Source: Halorarius litoreus (GTDB lineage: Archaea > Halobacteriota > Halobacteria > Halobacteriales > Haloarculaceae). From it: DNA of 64,000 bases. The notes beneath the pieces are model-generated. The model searched no databases. It had not been told where the DNA came from and saw nothing but the letters and a program-made list of their open reading frames with translations. Every line of letters starts with the position of its first letter. The stretch's first letter is position 1. The position numbers and the translations under genes were made by a program. Of this stretch, positions 17,688 to 25,677 are shown piece by piece. The stretch lies in assembly GCF_024362405.1 (NCBI RefSeq), contig NZ_CP101454.1:2046001-2110000 (forward strand), given 5' to 3'.

Positions 17688-18487
17688 ATGGTCTCGCTCG
17701 CCCTCCCCGAGTCTCGTGGTCGGCAGGCGGCGCTCGCCGTCGCTATCGGGCTCCTGCTCGTCGTCGGCCTCCAGCTCGCTGACCCCGGCGGTCTCCCGGC
17801 CGACACCTCCCCCGAGAGTCTCGACGGGCTGGCGGCCGACCTCGCCGAGGCGATGGCCGCGAGCGAACGCACGAACCACGTCCAGCGGGAGGTCCGCGAG
17901 TCGTGGAACGCGACGACTGGCTCGTGGGAGGCGACGGGGGTGGGTACGCCCGACTCGCCTACGAGCCTGCGGACCGCGAACTGGTCACGGCAGGGTTCGA
18001 GAAGCGGCCGCTCGGGCCGGACCCACGGTGGATAAGCTACACCACCGAGGACGCCCAGTGGACGCGGCTCACCGCCGACGGGAACTGGGAACTCCGACGG
18101 GCGGGCACGACGTACGCGGACGTGACGCCGTTCGAACGTGGGGCCCTCGCCGACGCGACGGTGACGCGGCACGCGTTCGAGAACGGCACCATCGAGTACG
18201 ACCTGCACAACGACACCGGTGCCATCACGACCGTCGTGGGCGAGCCGTTCACCGACCACGGCGACCCACGCGTGACGGTCTGGGTCGACACCGAGACGGG
18301 GCTGGTCGAGCGGGCTCGCATCGTCCGACCGGCACCCGCCGACGGCGGCCCCGCTCCCGTTCGACTGACGATGTACTACGAGGCGTACGGCGAGACCGAC
18401 GTCGAGCGGCCCGACGGCGTCTCGCGGTTCAGTGGGGGGTTCCTGCTCCGCGACCTTCTGCGCGGTCCGCTGTTCACGGTCGACTGA
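17688..18487 (+). pseudogene. LolA/RseB-like secreted protein interrupted by a frameshift
   Basis: The first part begins MVSLALPESRGRQAALAVAI with a signal peptide or anchor (about residues 14-32), then LDGLAADLAEAMAASERTNH and VQREVRESWNATTGSWEATG. At the run ggggg-t-ggg near 17935-17943 the sense continues one frame over as GGGYARLAYEPADRELVTAG and goes on to RFSGGFLLRDLLRGPLFTVD at the stop. One added G would restore a single protein of about 266 residues. The domain resembles the outer-membrane-lipoprotein-sorting or RseB-like fold used by haloarchaeal cell-surface proteins. The break may be a sequencing or assembly error in a G-run, a real mutation, or minus-one slippage; the intact sequence on both sides argues for a recent or artificial break. 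Confidence 0.7.
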
Positions 18488-18495
18488 CTGACGCC

Positions 18496-19839
18496 CTATG
18501 CCACCGGCTCCAGCTCGGCCGAGAAGTGCCGAAGCTCCTTCATCGGCGGCTCCCACACCACGTCCAGCCCGACGTACTCCTCGCGCTGCTCTCGCACTGT
18601 CGCGGCGGTCTCCGCGACGTGTTCGAGGTGCTCACGCCAGTACGTCCGCCGTGGGAGCGCGAGCCGAACGAACTCCGGGCGGTCGGTGTCGGGGAACGCA
18701 AACGAGCCGAGTTCGACGGTGCGCACGCCGCCCTCACGATAGAGTTCGCAGACGAGCCGCTGGCCCGGGTACTCCCCCGTGGGGATGTGCGGGAACAGTT
18801 CGGCGGCGTCGATGTAGACTGCGTGCCCGCCGGTCGGCGTGACGATGGGAATCCCCTCGTCTTCGAGGAGGGTGCCGAGGGTGGCGACCTGTTCGATGCG
18901 CTCCTGGACGTAGGGTGGTTCGACCGCCTCGCGGAGGCCGACGGCCATCGCCTCCAGATCCCTGCCTGCCAGCCCGCCGTAGGTGGGGAAGCCCTCGTAG
19001 AGGATGGCTCGCTGCTTGCAGCGCTCGAACAGCTCGGGGTCGCGCATCGCGGTGAACCCGCCGATGTTCGCGAGCGCGTCCTTCTTCCCGCTCATGGTGA
19101 TGGCCTCGGCGTACGAGAGCTGTTCGCGGGCGACCTCGGCGAGCGGGGTGTCCGCGAACTCGGGGTCGCGCTGGGTGATGAAGTGGGCGTTCTCGGCGAA
19201 CCGGCAGGCGTCGATGACGAAGGTGGCGCCGATCTCCTCGGCGAACGCCGCGGTCTCGCGGACGTTCTGCATCGACACCGGCTGGCCCGCCGCGGAGTTG
19301 TTCGTGATGGTCAACACGACGACCGGGATGGACGCCGCACCGTACGCCTCGACGGCCTCCCAGCCGCGCTCGAGAGAGAAGTTGCCGGCGAAGTCGCCGG
19401 AGTCGCCCGCGGACCACGGCGCCTCGACGGGGCAGTCGACGGCCTCGGCACCCTGGTTGACGACGTGTGCCCGGGTCGTGTCGAAGTGGGTGTTGTTGAG
19501 GACGACGTCGCCCGCCTCGAGCATCGCCCCGAACAGGACGTTCTCGGCGCCGCGGCCCTGGTGGGTGGGAACGACGTGATCGAACCCCATCACGTCCGAC
19601 ACCGACTGCTGGAACCGTCGGAAGGAGCGCGAGCCGGCGTACGCCTCGTCGCCCTGAATCATCCCGGCCCACTGCTCCTGGCTCATCGTGCCGGTGCCGG
19701 AGTCGGTGAGCAGGTCGATGTAGACGTCGTCGGACGAGAGATTGAACACGTTGTAGCCGGCGTCGTCGAGCGCCGCCTCCCGCCGGTCACGTGGCGGGAG
19801 CCGAATCGGCTCGACGGACTTGGCCTTGTACGAGCGCAT
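18496..19839 (-). CDS. tnaA: Tryptophanase (tryptophan indole-lyase)
   Basis: A 447-residue PLP lyase of the tryptophanase/tyrosine phenol-lyase family, which splits tryptophan into indole, pyruvate and ammonia. Landmarks: VFNLSSDDVYIDLLTDSGTG, VPTHQGRGAENVLFGAML, LTITNNSAAGQPVSMQNVRE, VIDACRFAENAHFI, the PLP lysine in TMSGKKDALANIGG (K252 or K253), FPTYGGLAGRDLEAMAVGLR and VTPTGGHAVYIDAAELFPHI. The length fits the family. Tyrosine phenol-lyase is a close alternative; overall similarity to archaeal sequences called tryptophanase favours TnaA but substrate cannot be proven here. There is no tnaC-like leader or TnaB permease nearby, so regulation differs from that of enteric bacteria. Confidence 0.88.
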   Translation of the reverse strand: MRSYKAKSVEPIRLPPRDRREAALDDAGYNVFNLSSDDVYIDLLTDSGTGTMSQEQWAGMIQGDEAYAGSRSFRRFQQSVSDVMGFDHVVPTHQGRGAENVLFGAMLEAGDVVLNNTHFDTTRAHVVNQGAEAVDCPVEAPWSAGDSGDFAGNFSLERGWEAVEAYGAASIPVVVLTITNNSAAGQPVSMQNVRETAAFAEEIGATFVIDACRFAENAHFITQRDPEFADTPLAEVAREQLSYAEAITMSGKKDALANIGGFTAMRDPELFERCKQRAILYEGFPTYGGLAGRDLEAMAVGLREAVEPPYVQERIEQVATLGTLLEDEGIPIVTPTGGHAVYIDAAELFPHIPTGEYPGQRLVCELYREGGVRTVELGSFAFPDTDRPEFVRLALPRRTYWREHLEHVAETAATVREQREEYVGLDVVWEPPMKELRHFSAELEPVA

Positions 19840-20017
19840 AGCGGTTCCTGCGCCCCGAGCGCCTTAGTTCCGTGCCGACAGGCCCGTACACGAACGTCCG
19901 AAGCTGTCCGTCGGAACCCGGACCAGCACAGCGATACCCACCGGCCAGCACCGTCACGCGCGCGGCATGCGAGCGTCTGCCACGGGTTTATGCTCCCCGT
20001 GTGTGAACACGGGGGCC

Positions 20018-20149
20018 ATGAGCGCCCGAGACGCACTCCCGACCGGCCTCGCGCTCGGCGCCGGCCACCTCCCGAACGTCGACCTTCCGCGACTGCTCGG
20101 TGCCGTGGTGACGCTCGGCGTCCTGCTGTATCTCGGCCGCAACCGGTAG
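20018..20149 (+). CDS. Small 43-residue hydrophobic protein
   Basis: A tiny ORF, MSARDALPTGLALGAGHLPN then VDLPRLLGAVVTLGVLLYLG and RNR at the end. It has one likely membrane helix (about residues 24-40) and a basic C terminus. A TATA-like gtttatgct lies about 30 bases before the ATG, which supports real expression. No family is recognised. It precedes another ORF of exactly the same length by 54 bases. Confidence 0.5.
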   Translation: MSARDALPTGLALGAGHLPNVDLPRLLGAVVTLGVLLYLGRNR

Positions 20150-20203
20150 CTATCTCGAAGTGAACCGGGGTTTTATTGGCAAGTAGTTGTAACGCTGGCT
20201 CCG

Positions 20204-20335
20204 ATGGGAGGGAGCTACGGCCTCGGGCCACTCGTGGCGCGGCTCGCGGAGACGGCGTTCGCGCTCTCTGCGACCGCGCCGGGGACGGCGGCGGCCGTCG
20301 GGCTCTGCTGTGCGTTGCTGGTTCGGTACTACTGA
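20204..20335 (+). CDS. Small 43-residue hydrophobic protein, convergent with hisA
   Basis: A tiny ORF starting MGGSYGLGPLVARLAETAFA, continuing LSATAPGTAAAVGLCCALLV and ending RYY. One hydrophobic segment covers about residues 26-41. A TATA-like ttttattgg stands about 30 bases before the ATG. Its stop codon overlaps the 3' end of hisA by seven bases, an arrangement unlikely to be left by chance in a long spacer. No family recognised. Confidence 0.5.
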   Translation: MGGSYGLGPLVARLAETAFALSATAPGTAAAVGLCCALLVRYY

Positions 20336-21051
20336 ACCGCCGCCATCGCCTCTCGGAGGGTGAACCGCCCCTCGTACAGCGCCGTCCCGACGACGACGGC
20401 CGCTGCACCCGCGTCCGCGAGCGCCCGCACGTCGTCGAGCGTCGCCACGCCCCCGGAGGCGACGACCGGGATGTCGACGGCGTCGACAAGTCGCTCGACC
20501 GGTGCCCTTCGCACGCCCTCGAGCTGGCCTTCCACGTCGACGTCGGTGAACAGAATCGCGCCAGCCCCCAGCTCCTCGTAGCGGACAGCGGCCTCTGCGG
20601 GGTCGAGCCCCGTTCCCTCGGTCCACCCCGAGACGACGACTTCGCCACCCTTGGCGTCGAGGCTCACCATCACGCTCCCCGGATACTCGGCCGAGATGTC
20701 GGCGACGATGTCGGGGGTCTCCACGGCGGCGGTCCCGAGGATGACGCGGTCGAGCCCGCGGTCGAGGAGGTCGACGGCGTCCGCGGCGGTGCGGATGCCC
20801 CCACCCAGCTGGAGGTCGACGTCGACGGCCTCGACGATGGCTTCGACCGCCGGCGCGTTCGCCCGCTCACCCTCGAACGCGCCGTCGAGGTCGACGAGGT
20901 GGAGCGTGTCCGCGCCCGCCTCGACCCATCGTTCGGCGGCCTCGACGGGGTCGCCGTACTGTTTGCCGGTGCCGCGTTCCCCGCCGACGAGCTGGACCAC
21001 CTGCCCGTCCTGCATGTCGACCGCAGGGACGACCGCGAACTGCTCGAACAT
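20329..21051 (-). CDS. hisA: Phosphoribosylformimino-5-aminoimidazole carboxamide ribotide isomerase
   Basis: A 240-residue TIM-barrel isomerase for the fourth step of histidine synthesis. Typical features are the N-terminal VVPAVDMQDGQVVQLVGG with the catalytic aspartate, HLVDLDGAFEGERAN, LQLGGGIRTAADAVDLLDRG (first phosphate site), VILGTAAVETPDIVADI, and the second half repeat VVASGGVATLDDVRALADAG with AAAVVVGTALYEGRF (second phosphate site). The start MFEQFAVVPAVD is the family start; the longer upstream frame is antisense to the phosphate permease and was dropped. It is divergent from the permease gene and stands apart from hisB and hisI. Confidence 0.96.
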   Translation of the reverse strand: MFEQFAVVPAVDMQDGQVVQLVGGERGTGKQYGDPVEAAERWVEAGADTLHLVDLDGAFEGERANAPAVEAIVEAVDVDLQLGGGIRTAADAVDLLDRGLDRVILGTAAVETPDIVADISAEYPGSVMVSLDAKGGEVVVSGWTEGTGLDPAEAAVRYEELGAGAILFTDVDVEGQLEGVRRAPVERLVDAVDIPVVASGGVATLDDVRALADAGAAAVVVGTALYEGRFTLREAMAAVQ

Positions 21052-21154
21052 GCCCGCGAGTTCGCGTCCCTGGGGGTAAAACCGTCGGATGTGGCAGGGG
21101 TCACGCGGTCGGCGGGGGCACCGCTTATCTGGACCCGCCTCGAACCAGAGCCAA

Positions 21155-22279
21155 ATGCTGTCGTGGTTGCTCGTCGTCGGAATCGGAGTGGCCGCCTTCG
21201 TCGGGTTCAACATCGGCGGCTCCTCGACGGGGGTGGCGTTCGGTCCTGCGGTGGGGAGCGGGACGGTCAAGAAGACTGCGGCCGCCGGCCTGATGACGGG
21301 GTTCGCGCTGCTCGGGGGGTGGACGGTCGGCCGCAACGTCGTCGAGACGATGGGTGGCGAGATCGTTCCGGCGTCGTACTTCACGCTGACCGCGAGCGTC
21401 GCCATCCTCTTCTTCATCGGCTTCGCGCTGCTCATCTCGAACCTGTTCGGCGTCCCCGCGTCCACGTCGATGACTGCGGTGGGCGCCATCGCCGGCCTCG
21501 GGGTCGCCCGCGCCGCGCTCGACTGGGAGGTGATGGGTCGCATCGTCTCGTGGTGGCTCGTCGCGCCCATCATCGCGTTCTGGGTGTGTGCGGTCATCGG
21601 CCGCTACCTCTTCCCCTATCTCGACGCCTGGTTCGAGCTCGACGAGGCGACCGGCACGAAGGCCCTCGTGACGAAGCTGCTCGTCGTCGGCATCGGCTGT
21701 TACATGGCGTTCTCCGCGGGCGCGTCGAACGTCGCCAACGCCGTCGCCCCGCTGGTGGGCTCGGGCGCCATCTCCATCGACGCCGGCGTCCTCCTCGCGG
21801 GCGGTGCTATCGGTCTGGGCGCGTTCACCATCGCCCGACGCACCCTCGATACGGTCGGCAACGACCTCACTGACCTCCCGCTCCTGGCGGCGCTCATCGT
21901 CGAGGTGGTGTCGGCGAGCCTCATCACGTTCCTCTCGCAGATCGGGATTCCCGCGTCGCTCGCGGTGTCGGCCACCATGTGTATCGTCGGGCTCGGATGG
22001 GGGCGAGCGAGCCGGACGACTCGGCTCTCGGACGCCGCGAGCGCCGCGATGCGTGGCGACCCCGCCCCCGACGAGGCGGGCGCCGACTCGGTCTCAGCGG
22101 ACGGCCGCGGGTCGGGCGACGGACCGACGGTCCCGAAGATCGGCGACGAGGACCCTGACGACGTCTCCGCGCGCGACCTGTTCGACCCCTCGACCACGGG
22201 CCGGGTCATCGTCCTCTGGATTCTCACCCCGACCATCTCGGCCGTCGCCTCGTACCTGGTGTTCCGGTTCGCGCTGTGA
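21155..22279 (+). CDS. Inorganic phosphate transporter, Pit family
   Basis: A 374-residue membrane permease of the Pit family, importing phosphate by ion symport. The protein shows the twofold family repeat: VGFNIGGSSTGVAFGPAVGS near the N terminus and AFSAGASNVANAVAPLVGSG in the second half, each with the conserved asparagine motif (the first copy reads FNIGGSS in place of the usual GANDVAN). Around ten hydrophobic segments are visible, with an acidic cytosolic loop at about residues 295-345 (DAASAAMRGDPAPDEAGADS onwards) before the last two helices. The ATG after a poor upstream stretch was chosen. No PhoU-like regulator gene is adjacent. Confidence 0.9.
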   Translation: MLSWLLVVGIGVAAFVGFNIGGSSTGVAFGPAVGSGTVKKTAAAGLMTGFALLGGWTVGRNVVETMGGEIVPASYFTLTASVAILFFIGFALLISNLFGVPASTSMTAVGAIAGLGVARAALDWEVMGRIVSWWLVAPIIAFWVCAVIGRYLFPYLDAWFELDEATGTKALVTKLLVVGIGCYMAFSAGASNVANAVAPLVGSGAISIDAGVLLAGGAIGLGAFTIARRTLDTVGNDLTDLPLLAALIVEVVSASLITFLSQIGIPASLAVSATMCIVGLGWGRASRTTRLSDAASAAMRGDPAPDEAGADSVSADGRGSGDGPTVPKIGDEDPDDVSARDLFDPSTTGRVIVLWILTPTISAVASYLVFRFAL

Positions 22280-22372
22280 ACCACGGTCGCCGCCGTGAGA
22301 CCGGCCGAATCCGCGGAAATCCGGCGTATCGTTACCGGTTTTTCATTGGATAGCGGCCCACGAAAGGGCACC

Positions 22373-22380
22373 CTTTAACA
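22373..22380 (+). promoter_or_regulatory. TATA box of the ferredoxin gene
   Basis: The sequence ctttaaca lies 26 bases before the ferredoxin ATG, preceded by the purine-rich stretch cgaaagggc at the place expected for a BRE. The spacing fits a leaderless transcript of a strongly expressed gene. Confidence 0.55.
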
Positions 22381-22405
22381 GGGCGGGGGGCGTACTCCCG
22401 CGGTG

Positions 22406-22795
22406 ATGCCCACGGTAGAATACCTCAACTACGAAGTGCTGGACGACCACGGCTGGTCGATGGACGACGACGACCTGTTCGACAACGCGGCGGACGCCGG
22501 CCTCGGCGACGAGGACTACGGCTCGCTGGACGTCAACGAGGGCGAGTACATCCTCGAGGCCGCCGAGGCCCAGGGCTACGACTGGCCCTTCTCCTGCCGT
22601 GCGGGCGCCTGTGCGAACTGCGCGGCCATCGTCACGGAGGGTGACATCGACATGGACATGCAGCAGATCCTCTCCGACGAGGAGGTCGAAGAGAAGAACG
22701 TGCGGCTGACCTGCATCGGTTCGCCGGCGGCCGACACGGTCCAGATCGTCTACAACGCGAAGCACCTCGACTACCTGCAGAACCGCGTCATCTAA
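22406..22795 (+). CDS. fer: Halobacterial-type 2Fe-2S ferredoxin
   Basis: A 129-residue plant-type ferredoxin with the halobacterial acidic N-terminal extension. Cluster ligands are C64, C69 and C72 in [14 protein letters not shown] and C103 in RLTCIGSP. The start [17 protein letters not shown] and end LDYLQNRVI match the well-known halobacterial ferredoxin almost residue for residue. It accepts electrons from 2-oxoacid:ferredoxin oxidoreductases in these organisms. A GTG one codon earlier is less likely. It is monocistronic, with a clear TATA box. Confidence 0.97.
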   Translation: MPTVEYLNYEVLDDHGWSMDDDDLFDNAADAGLGDEDYGSLDVNEGEYILEAAEAQGYDWPFSCRAGACANCAAIVTEGDIDMDMQQILSDEEVEEKNVRLTCIGSPAADTVQIVYNAKHLDYLQNRVI

Positions 22796-22894
22796 CGCGG
22801 CTCGACTTCTCCCCCGCTTTTCCGACCCGAGCCACGCGTCCCGTCATCCAGGATTGGCAGCGGTGGCTATGCACACGGACGTCGTAGCTACCAC

Positions 22895-23194
22895 ATGGCA
22901 TCGAGAACCAGCACTCCGGGCGCTGTGACCAGTCGCTACCCGGTCGGCACCGGCTGGCTCGCGGGATTCACTGCCGGCCTCTTCGTCGGTATCGCCGCGT
23001 GGCTGGTGTCGGGTGAGGTTACTGTCGGGCTCGTCCTGTTCGTGGCGACGGGCACTGCACTCGGCGTCGCGGTCGAACAGACCCTTGACGGCCGGGCGCT
23101 CACGCCGCGTGAACGGCGCATCGTCCGGCTCGCACTCGTCGCGGGTATCGTCGCCGGTGCGGCCACCGTCGGATACATCCTCCTGTTCGCCTAA
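22895..23194 (+). CDS. Small membrane protein, unknown function
   Basis: A 99-residue protein with three hydrophobic stretches (about residues 20-38, 42-60 and 80-98) joined by a charged loop, [20 protein letters not shown]. No family is recognised. The 3' end overlaps the convergent isochorismatase-like gene by four bases, which together with the start context suggests a real gene. Nothing in the sequence hints at a substrate. Confidence 0.65.
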   Translation: MASRTSTPGAVTSRYPVGTGWLAGFTAGLFVGIAAWLVSGEVTVGLVLFVATGTALGVAVEQTLDGRALTPRERRIVRLALVAGIVAGAATVGYILLFA

Positions 23195-23757
23195 CGCTCG
23201 CTGGATTCGACAGTCGCCAGCAACTCGTCGCTCGTCACGACCGTCGCGAACTCGCCCGACAGCTGGGCGAGCGCTGCCCGGTGGTTCTCGTCGGCCGACA
23301 GCGTCGCGCCGTCGAACGCCCGGGCGAACGTCGCCGTCGCGTCCCGAACCACGAACGTCTCGAACCCTAGGTTTTCCGCCATCCGCGTCGTCGTCGACAC
23401 GCAGTGGTCGGTGGTGAGTCCGCAGACCACGACGGTCTCGACGCCCGCGGCGCGCAGTCGCTCCTCTAAATCTGTCCCGATGAACCCGCTGTTGACCCGC
23501 TTGCGAATCATGGGTTCACCCTCCTGGGGCTCGGCCTCGGGCTTGGGGGCGAACCCGGGGCGGTCTCCGCGCAGGGGCGAGTCCGATTCGGTGGAGTCGT
23601 GGTGGACGTGGAACAGCGGCCACCCGGCCTCGCGCCATGCCGCGAGCAAGTCCGCCACGCAGGCTTCGGCGTCGGGGTTGTTGCGCTCGCCCCACGCCGG
23701 GTCGTCGAACCCCTGCTGGACGTCGACGACGAGGAGGGCCGCGCGGTCGGAAAGCAT
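23191..23757 (-). CDS. Isochorismatase-family cysteine hydrolase
   Basis: A 188-residue enzyme of the isochorismatase/nicotinamidase superfamily. The catalytic triad positions are visible: aspartate in [14 protein letters not shown], lysine in [15 protein letters not shown] and the nucleophile cysteine in [20 protein letters not shown], which also contains the cis-peptide region. Family members hydrolyse isochorismate, nicotinamide, N-carbamoyl amines or similar compounds; the sequence alone does not show which. Neighbours give no pathway clue. It is followed upstream (in the 5' direction) by the large foldback element. Confidence 0.88.
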   Translation of the reverse strand: MLSDRAALLVVDVQQGFDDPAWGERNNPDAEACVADLLAAWREAGWPLFHVHHDSTESDSPLRGDRPGFAPKPEAEPQEGEPMIRKRVNSGFIGTDLEERLRAAGVETVVVCGLTTDHCVSTTTRMAENLGFETFVVRDATATFARAFDGATLSADENHRAALAQLSGEFATVVTSDELLATVESSER

Positions 23758-23843
23758 GGCTAGCCTCTGTGCGCCAGAGAGGAAAACGACTGCGATGAGC
23801 CGGTTAGTGCTGCGGCAACGACCGGGGCGACGGAACTGATACC

Positions 23844-24119
23844 ACCTCGAAAGCCCCCGGTCGCCCGACTACTCGCCTCGCTGTGCGCCTCGGGGTTCGC
23901 TCTCGTCCGTTCGCTCACTACCTGCGGTGCTTGCGTCGGCTCCCAACGCCGAGCGACCGGCCCCTTTCAGTCCCTGCCACGCCGCTTGACTGGTCAGTCG
24001 GTGCGGGTGGGACTGAAAGGGGCGACGCGCTCGTTAGCCGAGACGACGCAAGCACCGCAGGCCGAAGGCTGAGGAGCGCAGCGAGTCACAGGCAACGAGC
24101 GCGTCGGGGCTTTCGAGGT
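23844..24119. repeat. 276-bp nested foldback (cruciform-forming) element
   Basis: Four nested inverted repeats share nearly the same centre: terminal acctcgaaagcccc / ggggctttcgaggt (23844-23857 and 24106-24119), an 18-base perfect pair beginning cctgcggtgcttgcgtcg at 23921 with its complement at 24044-24061, a 15-base perfect pair gcccctttcagtccc / gggactgaaaggggc (23960-23974 and 24009-24023), and an inner gactg-gt-cagtc hairpin at 23988-23999. No ORF with protein-like composition lies inside. No transposase is nearby and no clear target duplication is visible. The ends match the 71-bp element at 14739-14809, which points to a small mobile or dispersed repeat family. Confidence 0.85.
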
Positions 24120-24219
24120 GTCGTTACCTACTCCGAGGCTGTGGCTGTGCACGACGATGGGGTCGCGCACAGTTCCTAGCGACCGAAACCTCTTGTAGGG
24201 GCGCGCGGCCAGTAGGGGT

Positions 24220-25257
24220 GTGCAACCCCTGTCGGCCGTCGGGACGCTGCTCGCGAGCCCGCCGACGGACCTGCTTCGCCTGCTCGTCGTCCCCATCTTC
24301 GGGTGGGCGGCGGCCCGCGACATCGCCACCCGCCGGGTGCCGAACCAGACGTGGCTGCCGCTCGTCGTCCTCGGCGTGCTCCTGCTGGCCGTCGACGTGG
24401 TCGCCGTCCTCGGTGCCGACCCGTTCCGCCAGCGGCTGTTCGTCATCCATCTCGTCGTCAGTCTGGGGCTCGTCGCGCCGCTCGGCTACGTGTTCTGGCG
24501 GCTCGGTGGGTTCGGCGGCGCGGACGCGAAGGCCGTGATGGTGCTCGCGCTGCTGTTCCCGGAGTTCCCGCGCTACTTCCTGCCGGGTGAGGTGCTGCCG
24601 CTCGTCCAGCCACCGCTCGGGGTGTTCTCGCTGACCATCCTCTCGAACACGGTGCTGTTGGGGCTCGGGTACCCGCTCGTGCTCGCCGCCCGGAACGCCG
24701 CCCGGGGCCACCGGTCGCTCGTGATGTTCGTCGGGAAATCCGTTCCCGTCTCCGCACTCTCCACGGCGTACGGAAGCCTGCTGGAGACCCCGGCGGGGTT
24801 CACCCGCAACGGTCTCGACCTTGACGCGCTCCGGATGTATCTCCGGTGGCGGGGGCTGACGCTCTCGGAACTTCGTGGCGACCCAGACACGTACCGCGAC
24901 CCTGCCTCGTTGCCCCCCGAGGACGAACGCGCCGACCCCGGTGACGGCGCGCTCGCGGACGGAATGCCCATCGCGGACGGTGGGTCGGTGGCCCCCGGCA
25001 CCGGGGCGGACGCCCCGGCGGCCGATCCGGTCGACGAGTGGGGGGCGGCGACGTTCCTCGCGAGCATCGAGGGCGACGCCTACGGCACCACGCCAGAGAA
25101 GCTCCGCGGCGGGCTCGAAGTCATCTCCCACGAGGAGGAGGTGTGGCTCACGCCCGGTATGCCGTTCATCGTCCCGATGTTCGTGGGGCTAGTCGTCGCG
25201 CTCGGCTTCGGCGACCTGCTGTACGCCGTCCTGCAGGTCGCCGGACTCGTCCCCTGA
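24220..25257 (+). CDS. pibD: Prepilin/preflagellin peptidase (A24 family)
   Basis: A 345-residue membrane aspartic peptidase that trims type IV pilin-like signal peptides of archaellins and adhesion pilins. The catalytic aspartates are D34 in AAARDIATRRVPN and D102 in the GxGD-like motif FGGADAKAVM. At least five hydrophobic segments lie in the first 170 residues, and a last one at about 318-340. Between them is a long hydrophilic region (about 190-310) rich in acidic residues, containing PEKLRGGLEVISHEEEVWLT, which seems normal for haloarchaeal members. The start codon is GTG. No pilin genes are adjacent. Confidence 0.9.
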   Translation: MQPLSAVGTLLASPPTDLLRLLVVPIFGWAAARDIATRRVPNQTWLPLVVLGVLLLAVDVVAVLGADPFRQRLFVIHLVVSLGLVAPLGYVFWRLGGFGGADAKAVMVLALLFPEFPRYFLPGEVLPLVQPPLGVFSLTILSNTVLLGLGYPLVLAARNAARGHRSLVMFVGKSVPVSALSTAYGSLLETPAGFTRNGLDLDALRMYLRWRGLTLSELRGDPDTYRDPASLPPEDERADPGDGALADGMPIADGGSVAPGTGADAPAADPVDEWGAATFLASIEGDAYGTTPEKLRGGLEVISHEEEVWLTPGMPFIVPMFVGLVVALGFGDLLYAVLQVAGLVP

Positions 25258-25299
25258 CCCGACAGAAGGCCTATCCGCGCCCCGTCCGTCAGCCCGACC

Positions 25300-25677
25300 A
25301 TGACCATCGACGTCGACTTCGGCGACGACGGCCTCGTCCCTGCCGTCACCCAGGACGCCGACTCGGGGACGGTGCTGATGCTCGCGTACGTGAACCGCGA
25401 GGCGCTCGAGGCGACCCGCGAGACGGGCCTGGCGCACTACTACTCCCGCTCGCGCGACGAACTCTGGCAGAAGGGTGGCTCCTCGGGCCACACCCAGTCG
25501 GTTCAGGAGGTCCGCGTCGACTGCGACGCCGACGCGCTCCTCTACGTCGTCGAACAGACCGGCGGGGCCTGCCACACCGGCTACGAGTCCTGTTTCCACC
25601 GGACGCTCGACGGCGAGGTGGTGGGCGAGCAGGTGTTCGATCCCGACGACGTGTACGCCGACGATGACGACGACTGA
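25300..25677 (+). CDS. hisI: Phosphoribosyl-AMP cyclohydrolase
   Basis: A 125-residue zinc and magnesium enzyme for the third step of histidine synthesis. Diagnostic stretches are [40 protein letters not shown], and the metal-binding [22 protein letters not shown]. The phosphoribosyl-ATP pyrophosphatase domain found fused in many bacteria is absent. The last 14 bases overlap the start of the next gene in another frame, so the two are probably co-transcribed. Confidence 0.96.
   Translation: MTIDVDFGDDGLVPAVTQDADSGTVLMLAYVNREALEATRETGLAHYYSRSRDELWQKGGSSGHTQSVQEVRVDCDADALLYVVEQTGGACHTGYESCFHRTLDGEVVGEQVFDPDDVYADDDDD

Noticed and set aside
17930-17945. Programmed minus-one ribosomal frameshifting at the G-run
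   Set aside because: There is no convincing slippery heptamer in the zero frame and no strong downstream structure was recognised; an indel or sequencing error is simpler.
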